Source of the DNA: Candidatus Krumholzibacteriota bacterium
GTDB taxonomy: Bacteria; Krumholzibacteriota; Krumholzibacteriia; JAJRXK01
Assembly (NCBI GenBank): GCA_024276305.1
Contig: JAJRXK010000018.1
Location: forward strand, 45,818-109,817
Length of the DNA: 64,000 nt
Direction of reading: 5' to 3'
Positions 57,993 to 64,000 of this stretch are shown here, piece by piece (the stretch's first letter is position 1; each line of letters opens with the position of its first letter). Below the pieces are notes generated by a model, which saw only the letters and a list, made by a program, of their open reading frames with translations, did not search any database and was not told the DNA's origin. Position numbers and translations under genes: made by a program.

Positions 57993-58019
57993 GCCCCGTC
58001 GCGTTTCTCGCGGCGGGGC
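57993..58019 (+). terminator. Strong terminator after the phosphatase/micropeptide genes
   Basis: An 11-bp stem, GCCCCGTCGCG (57993-58003) with CGCGGCGGGGC (58009-58019), with one T-G wobble and a five-base TTTCT loop, followed by TTCTTCG. It faces the leftward membrane-protein gene, whose stop is 16 bases away, and may terminate both directions. Confidence 0.75.
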
Positions 58020-58034
58020 TTCTTCGTCGGAGCC

Positions 58035-58631
58035 TCAGCCCCAAGACGGCCCCGGCCAATGCAGCAACAGGAAGCGGACCCCCAGCTCGTACCACCCTCC
58101 CACTTGGGCCGACACCAATAGCAGCACGCCGATCGCTCCCACCCACCGTCCGATGGTCGAAGGCACTCGTCGGAAGCAGATCACTGCGAGGCCATAGACC
58201 AGGGCAAGGCCGATTCCGCTTCCGAGATGGTAGCGAAAGAGGAGGAAGCGATCCGGAGTGGACTGCCAACTTCCGCGTAGCACTCCCAGCTGAGGACCGA
58301 AGACATCGAGGCGGAGGAGAATCGCCGCCGAGGCCAGAAGGAGAGCCCAGACCACCGTGCTCGCGTGCAGGTTTCCCTGGCCACGACGACCGAGATCTGC
58401 ACCGAAGAACAGGATGCCGACCAGAACCCACCGGGTCATCGAGTCGGGGCTGGACACTCCCCGCTGCGAGAGCGCCAGGCCGAAGAGGAGGATCATCACC
58501 ACCGCGCTCAGGCCGTGCTCGGCGACTGACCGATTCCTCGCCGAGCCGGCCCCCGCGATCACCACCAAGCCCACGCTGATGGACAAGGCCACGGTGAAGG
58601 TCGCTGCCAGACCCGCGAACAAGATTCCCAT
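58035..58631 (-). CDS. Membrane protein of unknown function
   Basis: 198 residues; GAGGA precedes the ATG at 58631. Six or so transmembrane segments (FAGLAATFTVALSISVGLVVI, AVVMILLFGLAL, WVLVGILFFGADL, VVWALLLASAAILLRLDVFG, IGLALVYGLAVI, AIGVLLLVSAQVGGWYELGV), with few charged residues in between. Last gene of a four-gene operon with a glycosyltransferase, an oxidoreductase and an FG-GAP protein. No family recognised. Confidence 0.75.
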   Translation of the reverse strand: MGILFAGLAATFTVALSISVGLVVIAGAGSARNRSVAEHGLSAVVMILLFGLALSQRGVSSPDSMTRWVLVGILFFGADLGRRGQGNLHASTVVWALLLASAAILLRLDVFGPQLGVLRGSWQSTPDRFLLFRYHLGSGIGLALVYGLAVICFRRVPSTIGRWVGAIGVLLLVSAQVGGWYELGVRFLLLHWPGPSWG

Positions 58632-58664
58632 GGATGTCCTCGGAACAAGGGCCGAACGCAGAGC

Positions 58665-59450
58665 CTAACGCAGAGGGAGTTCTTCGCGCTGGTCCACTTC
58701 GTAGATCACCATGATCTGGTTGAGATTGTAGGCCAGGATTTCTTCGATTCCATCCCCGTCGATGTCGAAGAGCTCGATCATGTCTCCGAAGGGATCCGTT
58801 TCCCACTCCGGCTCCCCTCGGGCCACATCGATGACCGATCCGGTGTTCAACACGATTTCGAGGTCCGCGTCGGTGTCGACATTGCCCACGGCCATTTCGG
58901 TCGCCTGATAGGTCTGGGTGGATTGATACTCTCGATTGAAACCCTGCCCATCGATGTAGTCGAGGCGCCCGTCCGAAAGAAGAATGATCTCGTAGGCAAC
59001 GTCGTTGTCGACATTCGCGATCGCCATCGCGGTGACGTTCCGATAGTCCTCCGGCAAACTCTCCCACTTGAGAGAGTAGTCATCCGAGTAGACATAGATC
59101 CGGCCGAGCTGATTGCGAGCGATGATCTCGGCGCGCCCGTCCCCATCGAGGTCCTCCACCAGGATCTCCAACGCGCTTCCGCCCTCGAGTCGACGGCTGC
59201 GCCACTCCTCGTTGACACGATCTTCGGTGACCCGAAGCACGCGTAGGAAGCCGAAACGATCACCGTAGACCATACGTTGACCTCCCCGTCCATCGACGGG
59301 CAGGAGCGCGATCACCTTCAACCGCATGGCGCTGCGATCCATGGCCAGAAGTCGGAAATAGTCGATGTTCGCCACCGACTCGGCTTGGGCCACGGGGATC
59401 GAGATCTCCGCGGACAGTACGGCGAGCAATAGAATCGTCATCCACTTCAT
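58665..59450 (-). CDS. Secreted FG-GAP/VCBS-repeat protein
   Basis: 261 residues from ATG 59450, which overlaps the stop of the upstream oxidoreductase gene. A signal peptide (MTILLLAVLSAEISIPVAQA) is followed by a beta-propeller-like domain with at least four calcium-loop repeats: VEDLDGDGRAEIIA, IANVDNDVAYEIIL, VGNVDTDADLEIVL and LFDIDGDGIEEILA. The DxDGD cores bind Ca2+. Probably periplasmic or surface exposed, perhaps binding the glycan made with its operon partners; that is inference. The track's long start (60026) is rejected. Confidence 0.85.
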   Translation of the reverse strand: MKWMTILLLAVLSAEISIPVAQAESVANIDYFRLLAMDRSAMRLKVIALLPVDGRGGQRMVYGDRFGFLRVLRVTEDRVNEEWRSRRLEGGSALEILVEDLDGDGRAEIIARNQLGRIYVYSDDYSLKWESLPEDYRNVTAMAIANVDNDVAYEIILLSDGRLDYIDGQGFNREYQSTQTYQATEMAVGNVDTDADLEIVLNTGSVIDVARGEPEWETDPFGDMIELFDIDGDGIEEILAYNLNQIMVIYEVDQREELPLR

Positions 59451-60463
59451 CTGGGTATACCTCCAGGGGGAGCTTCTTTCGACGGCAATCCTGGGATCTC
59501 GGTCAAGTCGACTCGTCGTCCCTCCCGATGAGCAAGATAGCAGGCCTCGGCCATTCTCAGGGTTTCCACACCCTCCTCGAGGGGAATGGGATTGTCGCGT
59601 TCTTCTCGGGCGAAGGCGAGAAAATCCTCGAGAATCGCAGGAAGCGTGGGCCGCGCCGGAGGAGCTTCGATCTTTTCCCACTGGGTGGCTCGGAGCTCTC
59701 GCACTTCCCCGCCAAGATAGTCCACGAAGCACTGACCGCGGGTTCCCACGGTCTCCAACCGAGCGCAGCGGCTGGACGAGCACTTGGCGACTTCGGCCGA
59801 GACGATTCGTTCCTCCTGCCGATAGTGGAAGGTCGCGGTGAACAGATTCTCGAGGGGGTGCCCTTGCACCGAGAGCTGGTCGGAAACCACCGAATCCGGA
59901 GTGCGTCCCCACCACCAGCGAATCTGATCGAAGAGGTGGACTCCCGTCAACAGGACCGATCCTCCCCCCGCCAGAGCCGGATCTCGCTGCCAGCTCAGAT
60001 CGCTGGGCTCGAGCCTCTGACTCCACCGTTGGAAATGCACCGGTCCCAAGGACTCCCGCCGAGACCGACCAAAGATCAGAGTGGGGTGATAACGCAGGGT
60101 CTGGGCCACCATCACGCGGTCTCGCTGAGCCGGTGAGACCATCGCGAGTTGGGCAAGATCGCCTGCGACCGGCTTCTCGCAGAGCACAGGCTTGGGAGAG
60201 GCTTCCAGTCGACGCAAGGACTGCGCGTGCAGGCCGGGCGGAGAGGCGACGATCACCGCCTGTACTCGCGGGTCCTCCAGAGCGCGGTTCTCCTCCTCGA
60301 CATAGTCCACCGCATAGCGTGCGGCCAGACTCTCGCCAAGCTCTCGACTGCGCCGTTGGATCACGACGACGCGTGCACCAGCCACATCTCCTGCCGCGAT
60401 GTGGCGCAAGTAACGCTCGCCATGCCGACCGCAGCCCAATATGGCCAAACCCATCTCTTTCAC
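59447..60463 (-). CDS. Gfo/Idh/MocA-family NAD(P)-dependent oxidoreductase
   Basis: 338 residues. An N-terminal Rossmann fold with GxGxxG as LAILGCGRHGERYLR; the catalytic motif CEKPV near residue 94; and a C-terminal alpha/beta domain containing LLTGVHLFDQIRWWWG and GTRGQCFVDYLGG. Family members oxidise or reduce sugars and cyclitols, often UDP-sugars in polysaccharide synthesis. Its ATG (60463) overlaps the glycosyltransferase stop (60460) and its stop overlaps the FG-GAP start, so the three genes are tightly linked. Confidence 0.88.
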   Translation of the reverse strand: MKEMGLAILGCGRHGERYLRHIAAGDVAGARVVVIQRRSRELGESLAARYAVDYVEEENRALEDPRVQAVIVASPPGLHAQSLRRLEASPKPVLCEKPVAGDLAQLAMVSPAQRDRVMVAQTLRYHPTLIFGRSRRESLGPVHFQRWSQRLEPSDLSWQRDPALAGGGSVLLTGVHLFDQIRWWWGRTPDSVVSDQLSVQGHPLENLFTATFHYRQEERIVSAEVAKCSSSRCARLETVGTRGQCFVDYLGGEVRELRATQWEKIEAPPARPTLPAILEDFLAFAREERDNPIPLEEGVETLRMAEACYLAHREGRRVDLTEIPGLPSKEAPPGGIPR

Positions 60464-61695
60464 GATATCCGCTCCCCGCTGACTTCTCGATAGAGTTCGA
60501 GGTGACTCTCGTAGAAGCTATCGAAACGGTAGCGCTCTCGAGCCAACGCCGCGGCAGCCTCCCCCATCCTCATGAGCTCGGCTTTCCCTCCTTCGACCCG
60601 TTTCAGGGTCTCTGCCCACGCCGTCGGATCTCCGGGCGCAACCCGCCACCCGTTGACCCCCTCCTCCACCATCTCCACCAAGCCGCCATGATCAGCGGCG
60701 ATCACCGCCCGCCCGCTGTGAAAAGCCTCGATCGCGGTGAGGGGGGCATTCTCGTACCACACCGAGGGTACTGCGATCGCCCAGGCGCGGGCACGCTCCC
60801 GCCCGAGTTCGGCCGCGTCGAGACTTCCCAACCATCGCAACTGTTCGAGTTCCGAATAGGTCGCTCGCAACTCAGCCGCGAGGGGACCATCTCCGGCAAT
60901 CCGAATCTCCACCCCGGGGGTGTCCCGACTGGCCTCGAGAATCACCCGCAGGCCCTTTTCCTCGCTGAGACGTCCTGCGACCAGGACCGTGGGACCCTCA
61001 CTCCACTCGGAAGTGGGGGCGACGTCGATGTCGAAGCGCGGCGCATTGGGGATGACCCGCACTTCTCTCTCACCAAGACCCTGACGTCTGACCACCGCAG
61101 CCAGGAAGTGACTCGGCGAGATGAAAACCGAGATGCTGCGTTCGTAACTTCTTCGCCAACGGTGCCACGTCGATTCGATGGCCAAGACCAACCCCTCGGA
61201 CCGACTGCCCCGCGAGCAGGAATGCCAGAACACCCCCCAGGGGAGCCGCCGCCCCACGCATTCTTCGCACACCTCGTTGCCGCGGAACAAGCGATAGGCC
61301 GGACACACCAGTTTGTAGTCGTGAAGCGTCATCACCGCCGGAATTCCCCGCGAACGAAGCTCGTCGAGGATCGATGGACTCAGTTGGTGATAGATATTGT
61401 GCAAGTGCACGACTTCGGGTCGAAAGTCGTCCAGAATGCGCGAGAAGGACTTCCGCGCCTGCCAATCGTAGATCGTGGCGAATGCATGGCCCAGCCGATC
61501 CAACGGCGAAGGATTCTCGTAGTCTCGGCCCTCGGCGAAGTACTCACGCCACGGACTCTCGCGGTTGCGATCCTCGCGGGTTGCGAATACCGCCGTTTCG
61601 TGACCATCCTCTCGCAGGGCTTCTTCGAGATCGAAGAGGACTCTTTCCGTCCCTCCTCTCAGGTCGTAGAATTTGTTCACCAGCAAGATGCGCAC
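60460..61695 (-). CDS. Glycosyltransferase family 4 (GT-B fold)
   Basis: 411 residues from GTG 61695 (VRILLVNKFYDLRGGTERV); the track's extra N-terminus is intergenic. GT-B signatures: N-terminal FYDLRGGTERVLFDLEEAL, VVHLHNIYHQLSPSILDEL, VMTLHDYKLVCPAYRLFR and GRLSEEKGLRVILEA, and the C-terminal EX7E-type motif YENAPLTAIEAFHSG. A CEECVG/CS Cys-rich patch in the middle is unusual for the family. It probably transfers a sugar to a cell-surface glycan. Divergent from the YigZ gene, with 28 bases between. Confidence 0.88.
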   Translation of the reverse strand: MRILLVNKFYDLRGGTERVLFDLEEALREDGHETAVFATREDRNRESPWREYFAEGRDYENPSPLDRLGHAFATIYDWQARKSFSRILDDFRPEVVHLHNIYHQLSPSILDELRSRGIPAVMTLHDYKLVCPAYRLFRGNEVCEECVGRRLPWGVFWHSCSRGSRSEGLVLAIESTWHRWRRSYERSISVFISPSHFLAAVVRRQGLGEREVRVIPNAPRFDIDVAPTSEWSEGPTVLVAGRLSEEKGLRVILEASRDTPGVEIRIAGDGPLAAELRATYSELEQLRWLGSLDAAELGRERARAWAIAVPSVWYENAPLTAIEAFHSGRAVIAADHGGLVEMVEEGVNGWRVAPGDPTAWAETLKRVEGGKAELMRMGEAAAALARERYRFDSFYESHLELYREVSGERIS

Positions 61696-61723
61696 GACAA
61701 CCCCGATCGCTCGCTGAGATTCG

Positions 61724-62368
61724 ATGACCCAACACGAATTGCCGGACCAGTATCTCACGGTGGCCCGCGTTTCCAAAGCCGAGACCAAGGTCAAGGGCTC
61801 GCGTTTCCTGGCCGAGGTCCATCCGGCAGTCGACGAATCCCAGGCTCGCGGCATTGTGCACTCCATCGAGAAGCGGGACTACGACGCCACGCATCACTGC
61901 AGTGCTTGGCGAATCGCGCCGCCCGAAGCCGTCGTCGAGCGATTCGACGACGACGGTGAACCGAGCGGGAGCGCGGGCCGCCCTCTCCTCAACGCTCTCC
62001 GCTCTCGACAACTCTACGGTGCTGTGGTGGTGGTGACCCGGTGGTTCGGAGGCACCAAGCTCGGCGTGGGAGGCTTGGCCCGGGCCTATGGAGAGGCCGC
62101 AATGGCGGCCGTCGGCGCCGCGACGCTTCGAACCATCTACCGAGAAGTGGAGATCTTGGTGCGCGCGAACTACGACCACGTAGGAGCGGTCGAGGCCATC
62201 CTGGGGCGCGAGGCCGCAAAGCTACGAGGAGTCGAAAGGGACTACGGCAGTGCCCTGAAGGTACGGGTCCGCATTCTGCGAGGCGATCAGGATCGCTTCG
62301 TGTCGCTCCTCCGCGAGGGAACCGGAGGACAGGCAAGTTGTGAGGTGAGAATTCTGCGGAGTGAGTGA
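61724..62368 (+). CDS. yigZ: YigZ/IMPACT-family protein (UPF0029)
   Basis: 214 residues. The two-domain IMPACT layout is clear: N-terminal VKGSRFLAEVHPAVDESQAR, KRDYDATHHCSAWRI, DDDGEPSGSAGRPLLNAL, VVVVTRWFGGTKLGVGGLARAYGEA, and a C-terminal domain with VRANYDHVGAVEAIL and GQASCEVRIL. Eukaryotic IMPACT binds Gcn1; in bacteria the function is unsettled, with proposals involving ribosomes or nucleic acid. It is divergent from the glycosyltransferase gene. Confidence 0.9.
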   Translation: MTQHELPDQYLTVARVSKAETKVKGSRFLAEVHPAVDESQARGIVHSIEKRDYDATHHCSAWRIAPPEAVVERFDDDGEPSGSAGRPLLNALRSRQLYGAVVVVTRWFGGTKLGVGGLARAYGEAAMAAVGAATLRTIYREVEILVRANYDHVGAVEAILGREAAKLRGVERDYGSALKVRVRILRGDQDRFVSLLREGTGGQASCEVRILRSE

Positions 62369-62557
62369 GAACCCGACAAACTTGCGTCGGGGCCCATCGA
62401 GCGACCCCCCTGTTTGTCGCTGAGACGAACCCCGACGCTCGAACATTGCTCGCCAAGGTCTACGCGCCCTGCTGTCCGGTGTGACTTCGACGGACCGGGG
62501 TTGTGCCGCTTTTTCCTCGAGGCTATGATCGCCGTCCCCCTCTTCGTTGGAGTTGTC

Positions 62558-64000
62558 GTGATTCGTGCTACCCCAGATTGCCGCCGGTCCTGGTTCGGTG
62601 GGCCCAAGAATCTCCACCTCGCCTTGGCCGTCGTGTCCGTCCTTCTGGTGAGCGGGTGCGACGGCGCCTCCCCGCACCGATCGGCCTCCTCTCAGGTGAT
62701 CTCCTTCGTGACCGAGAACGGGCTCCGAGCGGAACTCCTCCCCCCAAGGGGGAGCGGACTCATCGCTTCGAATGTCTTCGTGGGAGCGGGCTCCACCCGT
62801 GAGCAGGATCACAATGCCGGCGCCTCCCATTTTCTGGAGCACCTCCTCTTCAACGGAACGACTTCCCGGACTCAGGAAGAGCTCTACGCCGAAACCGACC
62901 GTATCGGCGCCTACAACAATGCGACGACTCGGCAGGAATACACCCACTACATGATGGTCGCTCCCCGGGAGCAATTCGCCCGAGCTCTCGAGATTCAGTC
63001 CGACATGCTGCTCCACAGCACGCTCCCCCCCGAGAAATTCGAAAAAGAGCGCGGCATCGTGGTGGAGGAATTGCGCAAGGACCAGGACACCTTGAGCTAC
63101 CAGCGCCAGCGCACCCTGGCCCAGGCCTTCTACTCCGATGACAATCCCTACCGCCGTGCGGTCCTGGGATCCGCGGAAACCATCCAGTCGCTCCGGCGAG
63201 AGGAAGTCCTGGACTACTACCGCTCCCAGTACCAACCCCAGAACATGCGCCTCCTCCTCATGGGGGACTTCGATCCGACCGAGGCGCGGGGTCTCCTCGA
63301 GAAGCTCTTCCCCAGGGCCGACGGCACGCCGCAGCCCGCGCCGGCCCAGGAGCCCTTGCGAGGAGGTCGGTGGCACGATCGACGGCTCGACGACGAGGCC
63401 CTCACGGTGGCCCTGCGCATGCCCGCTCCCGCGCCGGGGTCGGAGGACCGAGCCGCCTTCGAGATCTTGGCCCAAGTTCTGGCCGAAGGAGAGGGCAGCC
63501 GCATTTCTCGAGCTTTCGACCGAGCCGACCTCACTCCCCACCACTTCGGCTCGTCGTTCTTGATTCAGGAGGGGCAATCGCAGATCGAATTCAGCGGTGA
63601 ATTCGACTCCGATGTGGATCCGGCGGTGGTGGTGAACGCGATCCTGACCTCGATCGCCACCGTCGGGCGCAACGGAATCCGAGCCAGCGAGTGGGCTCCA
63701 GCCCGGACCACTCTCCTGGCCTCCTCCGTTCGCCACCTCTCCCAGCTCCACTACTACGCCCTCTACGAGGGAGATCGGATCTGGCATGTCGGTGCCGCCG
63801 GCGAGAATTCACGGCTGGTCGACCTCGAGCAGAGCTACCCCCGCCTGCGCGAAACTGCACGGATCTGGTGCCAGGATCCGGCGGTCGAGATCGTCTGCAC
63901 CGGACCGAAACTCTCGGACCGGGATTCGGACTTCGACCTCGCCCACGCGGGATTCGTCGCCGACCCGAAGGTGGAGCCCTCGGCCGAATTGCCCGGTGAA
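62558..64000 (+). CDS. M16-family zinc peptidase lipoprotein, N-terminal part (runs off the window)
   Basis: Missing from the ORF track because it has no stop in the window. I translated 481 codons in frame from GTG 62558 (TTGGAG 6 bases upstream; an in-frame ATG at 62525 is an alternative). A lipoprotein signal ends in LLVSGC. The inverted zinc motif of M16 peptidases is HFLEHLLFNGT, with the third ligand expected in KERGIVVEELRKD. Further family signs are TRQEYTHYMMVAPREQF and LEIQSDMLLHSTLPPEKFE. M16 proteins such as pitrilysin degrade peptides, and bacterial forms also process periplasmic proteins. The R/Y second half lies beyond the end. Confidence 0.9.
   Translation, partial: MIRATPDCRRSWFGGPKNLHLALAVVSVLLVSGCDGASPHRSASSQVISFVTENGLRAELLPPRGSGLIASNVFVGAGSTREQDHNAGASHFLEHLLFNGTTSRTQEELYAETDRIGAYNNATTRQEYTHYMMVAPREQFARALEIQSDMLLHSTLPPEKFEKERGIVVEELRKDQDTLSYQRQRTLAQAFYSDDNPYRRAVLGSAETIQSLRREEVLDYYRSQYQPQNMRLLLMGDFDPTEARGLLEKLFPRADGTPQPAPAQEPLRGGRWHDRRLDDEALTVALRMPAPAPGSEDRAAFEILAQVLAEGEGSRISRAFDRADLTPHHFGSSFLIQEGQSQIEFSGEFDSDVDPAVVVNAILTSIATVGRNGIRASEWAPARTTLLASSVRHLSQLHYYALYEGDRIWHVGAAGENSRLVDLEQSYPRLRETARIWCQDPAVEIVCTGPKLSDRDSDFDLAHAGFVADPKVEPSAELPGE

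Noticed and set aside
57940-58197. A plus-strand ORF that reads through the terminator hairpin
   Set aside because: Starts within the micropeptide frame region and encodes a Pro/Ser-rich shadow of the minus-strand membrane protein.

Overview
The window is ordinary, gene-dense, high-GC chromosomal DNA with no mobile element, CRISPR array, tRNA or rRNA gene that I can see. Three large secreted proteins end in the same C-terminal domain (a PNPFNP motif, then a beta-sandwich of FlgD/Por-sorting type). An alternative complex III operon fused to an A2-type caa3 oxidase, and a homodimeric-type pyruvate dehydrogenase E1, fit an aerobic member of the FCB superphylum. An Eisenbacteria/Krumholzibacteriota-like uncultured lineage is my best guess. 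This is inference from gene content only.

Layout. 1-2.3 kb: the 3' end of aceE, an unknown secreted protein, and rho, whose N-terminal RNA-binding fold appears to be replaced by a disordered Arg/Gly-rich segment. 2.5-7.8 kb: a truncated AlkA-type glycosylase remnant, an M28 peptidase and a 1089-residue surface protein. 7.9-12.2 kb: a MauE/thioredoxin fusion, ornithine aminotransferase, a metallo-beta-lactamase-fold hydrolase and an HDOD protein. 12.6-25.0 kb: one long operon, actABCDEF - small membrane protein - sco - coxBACD, which takes electrons from quinol to oxygen. 25.0-31.6 kb: a two-armed tyrosine/homogentisate degradation locus (HPPD and HGD on one strand; an unknown conserved protein, fumarylacetoacetase and acetoacetyl-CoA synthetase on the other). 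31.6-36.1 kb: NUDIX, SRPBCC, a DUF3810 metalloprotease-like protein, a methyltransferase, an aminotransferase and a tiny secreted peptide. 36.6-39.4 kb: groESL with a sigma70-like promoter and a CIRCE-like operator, and a CBS-pair protein. 39.6-47.9 kb: a tightly packed operon valS-rodZ-uvrB-nadC-birA-coaX. 48.0-55.2 kb: a lipoprotein, a multidomain M36 metalloprotease and a second M28 peptidase. 55.3-58.0 kb: a PDZ-membrane-GAF-PP2C phosphatase followed by a 22-codon ORF and a strong terminator. 58.0-61.7 kb: a four-gene operon of glycosyltransferase, Gfo/Idh/MocA oxidoreductase, FG-GAP protein and membrane protein. 61.7-64.0 kb: a YigZ/IMPACT protein and the start of an M16 peptidase lipoprotein that runs off the window and is missing from the ORF track.

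The genes most worth attention are the Rho with no visible cold-shock domain, the CIRCE-like control region of groESL, the unknown protein in the tyrosine locus, the unknown 140-residue protein in the respiratory operon, and the candidate micropeptide gene at 57.9 kb. Starts were chosen from Shine-Dalgarno spacing and overlaps with upstream stops, so many differ from the ORF track. Promoter and operator calls come from reading the sequence by eye and have no experimental support.
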